Below, piece by piece: positions 45,075-55,333 of a DNA stretch of 64,000 nt (its first letter is position 1; each line of letters starts with the position of its first letter). The position numbers and the translations under genes are program-made. The DNA comes from Kitasatospora sp. Root107 (GTDB lineage Bacteria; Actinomycetota; Actinomycetes; Streptomycetales; Streptomycetaceae): assembly GCF_001424875.1 (NCBI RefSeq), contig NZ_LMCT01000010.1, positions 13,206-77,205 of the forward strand, read 5' to 3'. Under the pieces are notes generated by a model. It was given only the letters and a program-made list of their open reading frames with translations, was not told the origin of the DNA and did no database searches.

Positions 45075-46046
45075 ATGGACACCAGCCGCACCGAGCCACC
45101 CGTCATCGAGGTCACCGGCCTGCACCGGCACTACGGCCCGGCGGGCTCGGGCGGCTTCGACGCCGTCCGGGGCCTCGACCTCACCGTCCGCCGGGGCGAA
45201 CTCTTCGCCCTGCTCGGCACCAACGGCGCCGGCAAGACCTCCACCATGGAGCTGATCGAGGGTCTGGCCGCGCCGACCGAGGGCCGGATCCGGGTGCTCG
45301 GCCACGACCCGTACCGGGAGCGGACCGCTGTCCGGCCGCGGATCGGGATCATGCTCCAGGAGGGCGGCTTCCCGTCCGAACTGACCGTCGCCGAGACCGG
45401 CCGGGCCTGGGCCGGGATGACCACCGGTGCCCGCCCGGTGGACGAGGCGCTCGACCTGGTCGGCCTGCTGCACCGGCGCACCGTCCGGGTCAAGCAGCTC
45501 TCCGGCGGCGAACGCCGTCGGCTCGACCTGGCGCTGGCCCTGCTCGGCCGCCCGGAGGTGCTGTTCCTGGACGAGCCCAGCACCGGCCTCGACCCGGAGG
45601 CCAGGGCCGCCACCTGGCGGCTGGTCCGTGAACTCCGGGCCCAGGGCACCACGGTGCTGCTCACCACGCACTACCTCGAAGAGGCCGAGGAGCTGGCCGA
45701 CCGGCTGGCCATCATGCACGGCGGACGGATCGTCACCGAGGGCACCGTGGCCGAGGTGATCGCCGGCCGACCGTCCCGGATCGCCTTCGAACTCCCGGAG
45801 CGCAGCGGCCGGTTCGAGACCGTCGCACTGCCCGCACTGCCCGGCGCCGAGGTCACCGCCGAGGGCCGCCGGATCACCGTCCGGACCCCGACCCTGCAGT
45901 CCACCCTCACCGAGCTGCTCGGCTGGGCCGCCCGGCACGAGGTCCCGCTCGGTGCGCTGGATGCCCGCAGCGCCTCGCTGGAGGAGGCCTTCCTGGCCGT
46001 CGCCTCCACCCCTTCCACCCCTGAGCCGACCGGAGCCGTCCGATGA
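45075..46046 (+). CDS. ABC transporter ATP-binding protein, DrrA/NatA type
   Basis: ATG at 45075 gives 323 residues with Walker A GTNGAGKTS, signature LSGGERRRLDLALAL and Walker B VLFLDEPSTGLDPEA, plus the C-terminal extension of drug/antibiotic exporters. It pairs with the permease at 46043 (4-base overlap). A two-component system follows, which may sense the exported or toxic compound. Confidence 0.92.
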   Translation: MDTSRTEPPVIEVTGLHRHYGPAGSGGFDAVRGLDLTVRRGELFALLGTNGAGKTSTMELIEGLAAPTEGRIRVLGHDPYRERTAVRPRIGIMLQEGGFPSELTVAETGRAWAGMTTGARPVDEALDLVGLLHRRTVRVKQLSGGERRRLDLALALLGRPEVLFLDEPSTGLDPEARAATWRLVRELRAQGTTVLLTTHYLEEAEELADRLAIMHGGRIVTEGTVAEVIAGRPSRIAFELPERSGRFETVALPALPGAEVTAEGRRITVRTPTLQSTLTELLGWAARHEVPLGALDARSASLEEAFLAVASTPSTPEPTGAVR

Positions 46047-46837
46047 CCACCGCCACCAGCCGCCTGCTCGCCCTCGGCCGGGCCGAGACCACCCTGCTGC
46101 TGCGCAACCGGACCGCCCTGTTCACCGCACTGGCACTGCCGCCGCTGCTGGTGGTCGGACTGGCCGAGCCGATGAAGCAGCAGGCCGCGGACTTCCCCGG
46201 GATCAGCACCGGCGGCCTGCTGGTCACCGGACTGCTCGGGCTGATCCCGATGTTCGTCGTCTACTACAACCTGACCGCCGCGTACGTCGCCCGGCGCGGC
46301 GAGCTGGTGCTCAAGCGGCTGCGCACCGGCGAGGCCCGTGACCTGGAGATCCTGGCCGGAACCGCCGTGCCCTCGGTCAGCCTCGCGGTGCTGCTGAGCG
46401 TGGTGCTGTGCGGCTCCGGAGCGGTCGGTCTCGACCTCTCGCTGCCGGTCAACCCGGTGCTGGTGATACTCGGACTCGCCCTGCTGATCGCCGTGCTGGT
46501 CGGGCTGGCCGCCCTCTCCAGCGTGATCACCAGGACGGTGGAGAGCGCCGGCATCACCACCCTGCCGGTGCTGCTGCTCAGTCAGTTCGGCTCCGGCATG
46601 ATCCTCCCGCTCGACTCGATGCCCGACCAGCTCGCCGCCGTCTTCCGGCTGCTGCCCACCACCCCCGCCTTCCAGCTGCTCCGGCTCGGCTGGTTCGGCA
46701 CCGAGGGCTCGGCCCCCGCCGTCGGCTTCGCGGGCACCTGGGCCGACGCCCTCCCGCTGCTCGCCCTCGCGCTGGCCTGGATCGCCGCCGCCGGCTGGGC
46801 CACCGACCGCTGGTTCCGCTGGGAGCCCCGACGCTGA
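46043..46837 (+). CDS. ABC-2 type transporter permease
   Basis: The 264-residue membrane protein has six hydrophobic segments and the ABC-2 pattern of ARRGELVLKRLRTGEA between the second and third. It forms a transporter with the ATPase at 45075. The substrate is unknown. Confidence 0.9.
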   Translation: MTTATSRLLALGRAETTLLLRNRTALFTALALPPLLVVGLAEPMKQQAADFPGISTGGLLVTGLLGLIPMFVVYYNLTAAYVARRGELVLKRLRTGEARDLEILAGTAVPSVSLAVLLSVVLCGSGAVGLDLSLPVNPVLVILGLALLIAVLVGLAALSSVITRTVESAGITTLPVLLLSQFGSGMILPLDSMPDQLAAVFRLLPTTPAFQLLRLGWFGTEGSAPAVGFAGTWADALPLLALALAWIAAAGWATDRWFRWEPRR

Positions 46838-46917
46838 CCGGCGGTCCGCACCGGCCCCTCTGACAGCCCCTCTGATAGGAAGGGCAGCCGCATCCGATGC
46901 CGTCCCGAGGAGACCAC

Positions 46918-48141
46918 GTGCACCACCCGCTGCGCCGCTGGCGCGAGCTGGGGAAGCCGCAGCGGACCGAGGTCTACATCCGCTGGTCGCTCTACCTGGC
47001 CGCCTGCGCCGAACCGCTGGCCGTCCTGGGCTCGCTCGGCAGCGATCCCGACCGGCCGTCCACTCCGGCGCTGCAGCTGCTGGTGGCCGGCACGCTGGTC
47101 GGGACGGTCGCCTCGGTTCTGCTGCTCCGGGCCGCGCTGCCGCACTACCTGGGCCGTCGGCCGCGGCCCGACCTGCTGCTCGCGGTCTCCACCGGGCTGG
47201 CCCTGGCCACTGTCTGGGCCGTGGTGCTGACCACGCCGGTCGCCCAGCCGACCGGAGCCATGCTGACGCCGGTGCTGCTGATGTTCTGGTTCGGCCCGGT
47301 CACGGTGGCCCTGCCGAACCGGCTCTCCGGTGCACTGGCCGCCGCCGTCCTGCTGCTGGTGCTGCCCGCCCTGCTGATCGCCGGTCTCCCGGTCGGGACC
47401 GCCCTCGGGGTGCTCACCGCCGTCGCGCTGGCCTGCCTGCTGTTCGCCGCCACCTGCCGCTGCTCGGCCTGGCTGGTGGGCGTGGTCTGGGAGTTGGACG
47501 GTGCCCGGGAGACCCAGTCCCGGCTGGCGGTGGCCGAGGAGCGGCTGCGGTTCTCCCGCGACCTGCACGACGTACTCGGCCGCAACCTCACCACCATCGC
47601 GCTGAAGAGCGAGCTGGCCGCCCAACTCGCCCGCCGGGGACGCCCCGAGGCCGCCGACCAGATGACCGAGGTGCAGCGGATCGCCCAGGAGTCCCAGCGC
47701 GAGGTCCGGGACGTGGTCCGGGCCTACCGCACCGCCGACCTGCACGCCGAACTCACCGGCGCCCGCTCGGTGCTCCGCGCCGCCGACGTGGCCTGCGAGG
47801 TCGAACTCGGCAGTGTCGACCAACTCCCGGTCACCGCACAGTCGGTACTCGGCTGGGCGGTCCGCGAGGCGACCACCAACGTGCTCCGGCACAGCGAGGC
47901 CACCAGCTGCCTGATCCGGCTCCGGATCGGCGGCGGCCAGGCCCTGCTCGAGATCGAGAACGACGGCGTGACGGAGAGTCAGCCGGGCACCGGCGGCACC
48001 GGACTGACCGGTCTGCGCGAACGCCTCGCCGTGTACGGTGGCCGACTCGCCACTCCCCCGGCCGGGCCCGGCCGGTTCCGGCTCACCGTGGACCTGCCGC
48101 TGACCGCACCCGCCCTCTCGATGGAGGTCTCCACCGGATGA
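46918..48141 (+). CDS. DesK-like sensor histidine kinase
   Basis: GTG at 46918 is preferred because GAGGAG sits at the right distance; an in-frame ATG lies at 46897. The protein has about 407 residues, with about six membrane segments (to about residue 185), a HisKA_3 phosphoacceptor in FSRDLHDVLGRNLTTIALKSE, and an ATPase domain with AVREATTNVLRHSEA and GGTGLTGLRERLA. It shares 4 bases with the response-regulator gene. Confidence 0.92.
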   Translation: MHHPLRRWRELGKPQRTEVYIRWSLYLAACAEPLAVLGSLGSDPDRPSTPALQLLVAGTLVGTVASVLLLRAALPHYLGRRPRPDLLLAVSTGLALATVWAVVLTTPVAQPTGAMLTPVLLMFWFGPVTVALPNRLSGALAAAVLLLVLPALLIAGLPVGTALGVLTAVALACLLFAATCRCSAWLVGVVWELDGARETQSRLAVAEERLRFSRDLHDVLGRNLTTIALKSELAAQLARRGRPEAADQMTEVQRIAQESQREVRDVVRAYRTADLHAELTGARSVLRAADVACEVELGSVDQLPVTAQSVLGWAVREATTNVLRHSEATSCLIRLRIGGGQALLEIENDGVTESQPGTGGTGLTGLRERLAVYGGRLATPPAGPGRFRLTVDLPLTAPALSMEVSTG

Positions 48142-48746
48142 CCATTCGCATCCTGCTCGCCGACGACGAACACCTGATCCGGGGCGCGCTGGCCGCGCTG
48201 CTCGCGCTGGAGGACGACCTCACCGTGGTGGCCGAGGCCGCCACCGGCCCCGAGGCGCTGGCGATGGCCAAGGCGCACCGTCCCGACGTCGCCGTGCTGG
48301 ATCTGCAGATGCCCGGGATGGACGGCATCGAGGTGGCCACCGAGCTGCGGCGGGTCCTGCCGGAGTGCCGCACCATGATCGTCACCGGGCACGGGCGGCC
48401 CGGCTACCTCAAGCGCGCCCTGGAGGTCGGGGTCCGGGGCTTCCTGCCGAAGACCGTCTCCGCCGCCGACCTGGCCGGTCTGATCCGCACCGTCCGGGCC
48501 GGCGGGCGGTACGTCGACCCCGAGCTGGCCGCCGACGCGATAGCCGCCGGCGAGAGCCCGCTCACCCCCCGCGAGACCGACGTCCTGGAGCTCGCCGCCC
48601 ACGGCACCTCGATCGCCGAGATCGCCGAACGGGCCTCGCTCTCCTCCGGCACCGTCCGCAACTACCTCTCGGCCGCCGCCACCAAACTCGGCGCGGAGAA
48701 CCGCCACGCAGCCGTCCGGATCGCCCGCGAACACGGCTGGATCTAA
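48138..48746 (+). CDS. NarL/DesR-type response regulator
   Basis: ATG at 48138 gives 202 residues. The receiver has DDEHLIRGALAALL, the phosphoacceptor Asp in VAVLDLQMPGMDG and a conserved Lys in FLPKTVSAADL. The LuxR helix-turn-helix is LTPRETDVLELAAHG...SSGTVRNYLSAAATKL. It is the partner of the kinase at 46918 and a likely regulator of the ABC genes. Confidence 0.93.
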   Translation: MTIRILLADDEHLIRGALAALLALEDDLTVVAEAATGPEALAMAKAHRPDVAVLDLQMPGMDGIEVATELRRVLPECRTMIVTGHGRPGYLKRALEVGVRGFLPKTVSAADLAGLIRTVRAGGRYVDPELAADAIAAGESPLTPRETDVLELAAHGTSIAEIAERASLSSGTVRNYLSAAATKLGAENRHAAVRIAREHGWI

Positions 48747-48766
48747 ACAGTGATCAACCAGGTACG

Positions 48767-48800
48767 ACCAGGGGCTCGGGGAACTGCGACGCCGACCTCG
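48767..48800 (+). repeat. Dispersed repeat copy (matches 39694-39727 inverted)
   Basis: The 34 bases include AGGGGCTCGGGGAACTGCGA followed by CGCCGACCTCG, the same as the right arm of the element at 39606-39730 on the opposite strand. Only one arm is present here, between the response regulator and purC; the region 48747-48905 has no gene. Confidence 0.7.
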
Positions 48801-48905
48801 TACAAGGTGTCGCTCCGGACGAGCTGAACATGCCCGCCCACCTGCTGGAGCTGGCGGCCGAGCGGGGCCACACGGTGGAGCGGGCGCCCGGGCGCCCGGC
48901 GAAAT

Positions 48906-49805
48906 CTACTGCCAGGCGTTGCCTGTGAGGCGCTCGTACGCCTCGGCGTACTTGGCCCGGGAGGCCGCGACGATCTCGGTGGGCAGCGCCGGCGGCGGCA
49001 GTTCGCCCTTGGGGTCCCAGCCGGACTCGGGCGAGGCCAGCCAGTCGCGGATGAACTGCTTGTCGAAGGACGGCTGGGCGTGGCCCGGCTCCCACTGGTC
49101 GGCCGGCCAGAAGCGTGAGGAGTCCGGCGTCAGCACCTCGTCGCCGATCACCAACTCACCGTTCAGCAGCCCGAACTCGAACTTGGTGTCGGCCAGGATG
49201 ATGCCGCGCTCGCGAGCGATGTCCCGGGCCCGGCCGTACACCGCGAGGGTGGTCTGGCGCAGCGTGGTGGCCAGCTCGGCGCCGAGCCGGCGGGCGGTCT
49301 CCTCGTAGGGGACGTTCTCGTCGTGCTCGCCGACCTCGGCCTTGAGGGCCGGGGTGTAGATCGGGGCGGGCAGCTCGGAGCCGTCCACCAGGCCCTCCGG
49401 CAGGGCGATGCCGCAGACCGTGCGGTCCCTGCGGTACTCCACCAGGCCGGAGCCGGTCAGGTAGCCGCGGGCCACGCACTCGACCGGAGCCATCTCCAGA
49501 GCGCGGCAGATCAGCGTGCGCCCCTCCCAGTCGGCGGGCGCCCCCGCCGGGACCTCGGTGGAGATCACGTGGTTGGGCACGATGTCGGCGATCCGCTCGA
49601 ACCACCAGAGCGAGAGCTGGGTGAGGATCCGGCCCTTGTCCGGGATCTCGTTCGGCAGCACCCAGTCGAAGGCGGAGGTCCGGTCGCTGGCGACCATCAC
49701 CAGGTCGCCGTTGCCGGCCCGGTAGAGGTCGCGCACCTTGCCGGTGTGCAGGTGTTCCAGACCAGGTACCTGGACCGGCTCGGGCTTGGTGACAAATCCG
49801 CTCAA
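48906..49805 (-). CDS. purC: SAICAR synthase
   Basis: TTG at 49805 gives 299 residues, with GKVRDLYRAGNGDLVMVASDRTSAFDWVLP at the N-terminus and ADTKFEFGLLNGELVIGDEVLTPDSSRFW, both typical of PurC. It condenses CAIR with aspartate in purine synthesis. Placed between purD and purS/Q/L, as in Streptomyces. Confidence 0.95.
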   Translation of the reverse strand: MSGFVTKPEPVQVPGLEHLHTGKVRDLYRAGNGDLVMVASDRTSAFDWVLPNEIPDKGRILTQLSLWWFERIADIVPNHVISTEVPAGAPADWEGRTLICRALEMAPVECVARGYLTGSGLVEYRRDRTVCGIALPEGLVDGSELPAPIYTPALKAEVGEHDENVPYEETARRLGAELATTLRQTTLAVYGRARDIARERGIILADTKFEFGLLNGELVIGDEVLTPDSSRFWPADQWEPGHAQPSFDKQFIRDWLASPESGWDPKGELPPPALPTEIVAASRAKYAEAYERLTGNAWQ

Positions 49806-49866
49806 GGTCGTCTCAGTCCTCAGAGAAGGGGGGCTCTGGGCACCGAGTCTTTCATGCGCCGCCCGC

Positions 49867-51402
49867 TCACTCCTTGCACAGGTGGTCGAGCAGGTTGGCG
49901 GTGGCCCGCTGGATGCGCTCGTCGGTGTGCCCGGGACGGTCCAGGGCCGGTGACCAGGCGAAGGTGCCCGCGGCGAAGACGTACGCGCCGCTGGGTGCCC
50001 GGTAGAGCGAGGTCTCCTGGTACCGGATGCGGCCCGCGGTGTCCCGATAGGGGGAGTGCGCGAGCAGGGCGCGCTCGGTGTGCTCGGGCAGCGCGACCTT
50101 CGGGTAGTAGCGGTCGGCCTCGCCGGCCACCAGGCCGGCCAGCTCCTCGCCCTCGTGCAGGCCGGTGCCCTCCCAGAGCCAGTGGCCGGTGTTCCGGGCC
50201 ACCATCGGCACCGGGGTGGGTACCCGGCCGGCGTACTGGACGCCGAGCAGGTGCTGTTCGGGCTCGGCCGCGTCCCGCCAGAGCGCGCTCTGGCTGCCCG
50301 AGGTCCCCGCCGCCGGGTGGCCGGGGTGCAGGCGCTGGCGCTTGCGGCAGTTGAGCAGCCGGTTCGGCTCGCCGGCCGGGCTGGGGGTGAGGTCGACCCG
50401 CCAGTACATGGTGTTGGCGGAGAGGAAGACCAGCGAGGTGCCGCCGTCCCTGGCCTGCTCGGCGGCCCGCCGCATCGGCTCGGACCAGTACTCGTCGTGG
50501 CCGGGGAAGACCAGCGCCCGGTGCCTGGCCGGGTCGACCAGACCGGCGTGCAGGTCGGTCGCGGTGGCGTAGGCGAGGTCGTAGCCGTACCGCTCGGCCC
50601 AGCGGATGAAGTCGTACGCGTGGCCGACGTGCAGCGGCAGCCCGGCGCCCGCGTGCGGGCGGTCGAAGGAGACCGTGACGGCCGCCTCCTGCTCCCCGAG
50701 CAGCCCGCCGCGCCCGTCCCAGGCGTGGTAGAGGCTGGCGCCGCTCTGGCCGTCCTCGGGGAACAGGTTGTACGCCTGCCAGGTGACGTCCGGGATCACC
50801 AGCAGCAGCTCGGCGGGGTGCGAGTGCTCGTCGAAGTCCCTGACCGTGAACGGGATGTGACTGCGGTGCAGGTTGTCGGCGGTGGTCAGCACCGCGACGT
50901 ACGCGCCGGGGCGCCAGTGCGTCGGCACGTGCAGCCGCCAGGACTGCCACCAGTGGTGGCAGGAGACGGTGCGGCCGACCACGAGCGGGGCGGGCTGGGC
51001 CAGCCCGGCGATCAGCGGACTGGACGTCATGTGATGGGCGCCGTCGCCGCCGTAGTGGCCGATCCGGTAGACGTCCACGGTGAACTCGCGCGGCGGGTTA
51101 ACCGTGACCCGCAGGTCGATCGAGCCGCCGGGGCGGATCACTCCGGCCGAGGCGAAGCCCTTGATCTGCTGCTGGACGTCGTCGGAGTTGGCCGGGGTGC
51201 CGACCGGCGGCCTGGGGCGGGGCACACCCGCCGGGAGCTGGCCGGGCGCGTCCAGGCTGACGTACCACGGGACCGCGCCCTCGATGCCGGCCACGTACTG
51301 GTCCGGGCTCCGCAGCCACGGCAGTGGGCCCTGGCCGAAGGGGTCGGAGACACCGTGCTTCAGGGTGCCCGACTCCCAGCGGCGGTTGAGTTCCGTCCCC
51401 AC
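49867..51402 (-). CDS. N,N-dimethylformamidase beta-subunit-like protein
   Basis: GTG at 51402 has a strong upstream GGGAGGGG site and is preferred over an in-frame start at 51486. In about 511 residues, VYRIGHYGGDGA, the segment around NLFPEDGQSGASLYHAW, and FPGHDEYWSEPMR with FLSANTMYWR match the large-subunit family of DMF amidase. No signal peptide is evident. The enzyme activity is unproven, since many actinobacterial members are annotated only by similarity. Confidence 0.72.
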   Translation of the reverse strand: MGTELNRRWESGTLKHGVSDPFGQGPLPWLRSPDQYVAGIEGAVPWYVSLDAPGQLPAGVPRPRPPVGTPANSDDVQQQIKGFASAGVIRPGGSIDLRVTVNPPREFTVDVYRIGHYGGDGAHHMTSSPLIAGLAQPAPLVVGRTVSCHHWWQSWRLHVPTHWRPGAYVAVLTTADNLHRSHIPFTVRDFDEHSHPAELLLVIPDVTWQAYNLFPEDGQSGASLYHAWDGRGGLLGEQEAAVTVSFDRPHAGAGLPLHVGHAYDFIRWAERYGYDLAYATATDLHAGLVDPARHRALVFPGHDEYWSEPMRRAAEQARDGGTSLVFLSANTMYWRVDLTPSPAGEPNRLLNCRKRQRLHPGHPAAGTSGSQSALWRDAAEPEQHLLGVQYAGRVPTPVPMVARNTGHWLWEGTGLHEGEELAGLVAGEADRYYPKVALPEHTERALLAHSPYRDTAGRIRYQETSLYRAPSGAYVFAAGTFAWSPALDRPGHTDERIQRATANLLDHLCKE

Positions 51403-51567
51403 GCGCCCCTCCCACACTCGCACCGGCCCGACTCGGGCCCCCGGTGGCATGTGCCAGGCGGATGTGCGTGCGGTCCAGCACACCACAGTGCTGGCGCTGC
51501 GTCACCCCACCGTAGCAACAAGTATTTACTGAAATCTGGTTCGTCTCCGGAGCGATCCGGCGGACCG

Positions 51568-53127
51568 TCAGAGCCGGACCGGGCCCGCCAGCCGCAGACC
51601 GGCCGCCTCCAGCCAGGACCGCAGCGGGGCGTCCTTGCCCTGCTCCACCGCATCGGCCACCAGCGCGCCCAGCTCGGGGCGCCTGGTACCGCCCAGCAGC
51701 AGCACCGGGCCGTCCAGCCAGTCCATGCCGGCCCGGCCGCGGCCGGTGTCCACCGCCGCCAGGCAGACCAGCGCGGTGACGTGGTCGACCAGCAAGTCCC
51801 GCCCGCTGCGGACCACTTGGAGGGGGGGCGCGATCTGCTCGGTGCGCGCCAGGTGCGCGGCGAGTGCTGCGGCCAGGGGCTCGCCACCGCCCTCCGCGAG
51901 CCGGGCCAGCACCAGGTGAAGGGTGGGAGCGGACTGCTCGGGCACCCCGTCGCCGAGCACGGCGCGCAGCGCCTCGGCCTGGCCGCGCCAGCCGAGCTCG
52001 ACCACCTCGGCCGGGTAGTCGGCCCAGTCCAGCTCCCGCCAGCCGGTGCCCGCGGTGCCGAACGGCTCCCCGAACAGCACCTCGGCCGCCAGCAGCGAGA
52101 CGGCCGCGTCCACCGACCCCGGCTCCTCCAGCAGGTCGCAGGCCGGACGGTCGCCGAGCCGGGTGCCGTACCCCTCGGCCAGCCGGTCCCGGCGGGACAG
52201 CTCGGTGAGGGCGGCGACCACCCCCGCGTTCAGGTGGGCCGGGTGGCGGCCGAGCCGCCAGGCGGGCAGCGCGACCCGGGTGAGCAGCCTGTCCCAGCCC
52301 GCGTAGGCGAGGCCGACCTGCTCCTGGGCGGCGATCCGCAGACCGTAGTCGACCGACTTGGCCTGCTCGGAGGCGGCCGCCGCGACCGCCCGCTCCAGCT
52401 CGGCCGAGTGCTCCCGGCAGGCGTTCAGCAGCAGCTTGGTGAGCCGGTCCAGCAGGGCGGCGGGCCCGCGCCGGGGCTCGCCGAGCGAGGCGTCGAGTCC
52501 GCGCAGGAACCGCCGGGCGGCCGCGATGTCCGGATCGGCAGCCGCCGCCGTACCGGCCACCACCGGGGCCAGCAGGGCGCGCAGCTCTCCGGCCCGCATC
52601 CACCAGAGGAACGGCGAGCCGATCACCAGCACCGGCGCGGGCTCCGCCGCCCGGTCAGGACCGCCGGACAGCACCTCCCCTGCCACCGGGACGGGCCGGC
52701 CCGTCGGGCGCCGCCGGCCCGGCCGGTGCACCTCCTCCAGCCAGCTGTCGCAGTCGGGGGTGAGCGCGATCCCGGACGGGGCGGGCACCCCGAGCCGCTC
52801 GGCCAGCTCACCGATCTGCCGGTAGAGCTCAGGGGCGGCGGACTCCGCGATCGGCACCGCGGGCGTCCGCGGCGGCACCGCTCTGGTGTACGTCCTGGCC
52901 ACCAGCCAGGTGGCGAGGAGCACCAGCACGGCGAGCACGCCGACCACCCAGCGGGCCAGGTCCCAGGCCGCCGCGTCGGCGGAGCCCGGCGCGCCGATCC
53001 GGCCGGTGAACCGGCCCGCGAACAGCACCACCGCGAGGGCGGCGGGCAGCGCGGCGACTCCCAGTGCCCGCCCACGGACCCGGAGCACGGCCTGGGCACG
53101 TGCGCGGGCTGCGTCGACAGCGGCCAT
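51568..53127 (-). CDS. Hypothetical two-TM membrane protein with large C-terminal domain
   Basis: ATG at 53127 gives 519 residues. Two membrane segments lie near the N-terminus (about 20-38 and 55-78), followed by a large helical domain. The layout recalls M48-like membrane peptidases (RQIGELAERLGVPAPSG is similar to their pre-motif region), but no HExxH is visible where expected, so peptidase activity is doubtful. Function unknown. Confidence 0.68.
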   Translation of the reverse strand: MAAVDAARARAQAVLRVRGRALGVAALPAALAVVLFAGRFTGRIGAPGSADAAAWDLARWVVGVLAVLVLLATWLVARTYTRAVPPRTPAVPIAESAAPELYRQIGELAERLGVPAPSGIALTPDCDSWLEEVHRPGRRRPTGRPVPVAGEVLSGGPDRAAEPAPVLVIGSPFLWWMRAGELRALLAPVVAGTAAAADPDIAAARRFLRGLDASLGEPRRGPAALLDRLTKLLLNACREHSAELERAVAAAASEQAKSVDYGLRIAAQEQVGLAYAGWDRLLTRVALPAWRLGRHPAHLNAGVVAALTELSRRDRLAEGYGTRLGDRPACDLLEEPGSVDAAVSLLAAEVLFGEPFGTAGTGWRELDWADYPAEVVELGWRGQAEALRAVLGDGVPEQSAPTLHLVLARLAEGGGEPLAAALAAHLARTEQIAPPLQVVRSGRDLLVDHVTALVCLAAVDTGRGRAGMDWLDGPVLLLGGTRRPELGALVADAVEQGKDAPLRSWLEAAGLRLAGPVRL

Positions 53128-53620
53128 ACGGCGCGGCACCCCCTTCGGAGCCGGCGTCCACGGATCGCGGCGCCCTCCGGTACAGGGAGGTCGGCCACGA
53201 CCCGGACACCCGAGCCGACTCGAAATGATCAGTATCCGAACGGGGGACGACGGACGTCGGCCCCGCTTGTGCATCGTGCATGGCACTTCTGACAGTTCTG
53301 ACGCCTGCCTGTGGGCAGGCGTTCCGGATCGCTACCGTTTCCACCCGTCCTGGTGACACGACGGCCGGACCGAGCGCCACCGACAGCATCCCCCCGGCCG
53401 CGCCCGGACACCCGGCGGCGGCCGCACCGGCGGGCAGCCCGCCGACGCGATGCAGCGCACCCTACGACCCGGGGCCCGGCCGCGTCAGCCGGATGGCGAC
53501 CGGATCACCCGAAGGGCTGGAATCCTGCCGCCGACCGGTGTGGCGACTGGTGCCCGACAACGCCGAAGGGCGCTGCGTCCGGTGGGATGACCCGGTCGCA
53601 GCGCCCTCACGGACGGTCGG
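53128..53620. other. Intergenic region
   Basis: About 490 bases between the membrane protein and purD. No gene is convincing. It contains the membrane-protein promoter at its left end and the purD terminator at 53567-53607. Confidence 0.4.
53567..53607. terminator. Terminator after purD
   Basis: AGGGCGCTGCG (53567-53577) pairs with CGCAGCGCCCT (53597-53607), 14 bases beyond the purD stop on the minus strand. Confidence 0.78.
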
Positions 53621-54862
53621 CTACTGCGCCGCCTTCAGCGCGATGTCGGTGCGGTGCTGCCCGCCCTTGAGCGAGATCCTGGCGACCCCCCGGTAGGCCA
53701 GCTCGCGTGCCTCGGCCAGGTCGGCCCCGGCCGCGGTGACCGAGAGCACCCGGCCACCGGCACTCAGCACCTCGCCGTCCTGGCCGGCCTCGGTCCCGGC
53801 GTGCAGCACGTACGCGCCCTCGGCCTCGACCTCGGCCAGGCCCTCGATCGGGTCACCGGTGCGCGGGGCGGCCGGGTAGCCCTCGGAGGCGATCACCACG
53901 GTGACCGCGGCGCCCTCGTCCCAGCGCAGCGGCTCCAGGGTGCCCAGCGTGCCGTTGGCGGCGGCCAGCAGCACCCCGGCCAGCGGGGTGCGCAGCCGGG
54001 CCAGCACCACCTGGGTCTCCGGGTCGCCGAAGCGCGCGTTGAACTCGATCACCCGGGTGCCGCGCGAGGTGAGCGCCAGACCGGCGTAGAGCAGGCCGGA
54101 GAACGGGGTGCCCCGGTGCCGCAGCTCGTCCACGGTCGGCTGCAGGACGGTCTCCAGGACCTCCTGCACCAGGCCCTCGGGGGCCCACGGCAGCGGCGAG
54201 TACGCGCCCATGCCGCCGGTGTTGGGGCCCTGGTCGCCGTCCAGCGCGCGCTTGAAGTCCTGCGCGGGCACCAGCGGCAGCACGGTGACGCCGTCGGTGA
54301 TCGCGAACAGCGAGACCTCGGGACCGTCCAGGAACTCCTCGATCACCACCCGCTCGCAGGAGACGGCGTGCGCCAGCGCCTCGGCGCGGTCGGTGGTGAC
54401 CACCACGCCCTTGCCGGCCGCCAGGCCGTCGTCCTTCACCACGTACGGGGCGCCGAAGGCGTCCAGCGCCTCGGCCGCCTCGGCCTCGGTGGTGCAGACG
54501 TAGGAGCGGGCGGTGGGCACGTTGGCGCCGGCCATCACGTCCTTGGCGAAGGCCTTGGAGCCCTCCAACTGGGCGGCCTCCCCGGACGGGCCGAAGACCG
54601 GGATGCCGGCCGCCCGGACGGCGTCCGAGACCCCCGCGACCAGCGGGGCCTCCGGGCCGACCACGACCAGCTCGGAGCCGAGCCGCCGGGCCAGCGCGGC
54701 CACGGCCGCACCGTCCAGCTGGTCGACCGGGTGGACCGTCGCCACCTGTGCGATCCCGGCGTTACCCGGGGCACAGTGCAGCTCGGTGACGGCGGGATCT
54801 TGGGACAGAGAGCGGCACAGGGCGTGTTCGCGGGCGCCGCCGCCGATGACGAGGACCTTCAC
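53621..54862 (-). CDS. purD: Phosphoribosylamine-glycine ligase
   Basis: ATG at 54862 gives 413 residues: MKVLVIGGGAREHALCRSL at the N-terminus, an ATP-grasp core with PYVVKDDGLAAGKGVVV, and EFNARFGDPETQVVL. It makes GAR in the second step of purine synthesis. Confidence 0.97.
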   Translation of the reverse strand: MKVLVIGGGAREHALCRSLSQDPAVTELHCAPGNAGIAQVATVHPVDQLDGAAVAALARRLGSELVVVGPEAPLVAGVSDAVRAAGIPVFGPSGEAAQLEGSKAFAKDVMAGANVPTARSYVCTTEAEAAEALDAFGAPYVVKDDGLAAGKGVVVTTDRAEALAHAVSCERVVIEEFLDGPEVSLFAITDGVTVLPLVPAQDFKRALDGDQGPNTGGMGAYSPLPWAPEGLVQEVLETVLQPTVDELRHRGTPFSGLLYAGLALTSRGTRVIEFNARFGDPETQVVLARLRTPLAGVLLAAANGTLGTLEPLRWDEGAAVTVVIASEGYPAAPRTGDPIEGLAEVEAEGAYVLHAGTEAGQDGEVLSAGGRVLSVTAAGADLAEARELAYRGVARISLKGGQHRTDIALKAAQ

Positions 54863-55333
54863 GCCTTGAAGGGTAGTCGGTGGCCGGATCGGGCCGGTCG
54901 CCGGTCCCGTCGGAACCTCCAGTCACTGGCCGCGACGGGCGGCCGGTGGCTGGAGGAAACTCCAAGATCTGCGCCCCTGAGGGCCGGGCAGAGTGGCCGG
55001 GTCAGGGCGACGGGACCGGACGGACTCGCTCGGAAGGGTGAAATCTCGCCGACCGCCGCAACTCTCCCACCTCGGCTTGATGGGGTGAATTCCGATAACG
55101 ATCGCTGCCGAAGCGGCCACATGGTCAGCCATTTGGCGGTAAGAAGTGCTGTTGGACGAGCACCGGCCGTCACCGTTGCACGACACCATGGGCGACCCAC
55201 ACCGCTCGCGGTGCCGACCGTCCGACGAAGTGTCACACCTGGCCGGTGTCCGGAACACTGGCCGCTCGACGCACCGTCAGGCCCGGTACCCGCCAGGGCC
55301 TCAGCAGTCCGCCCGCCACAGGGAGCCCCACAG
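54863..55333. promoter_or_regulatory. Divergent promoter region between purD and the SLATT gene
   Basis: About 470 bases without a convincing gene on either strand. It should hold promoters for both neighbours. GAGCCCCACAG precedes the SLATT start weakly. No repeat or riboswitch is evident. Confidence 0.35.

Noticed and set aside
50056..53292. 1078-codon open frame on the + strand
   Set aside because: Antisense to the DMF-amidase-like and membrane-protein genes; biased composition and no domain.
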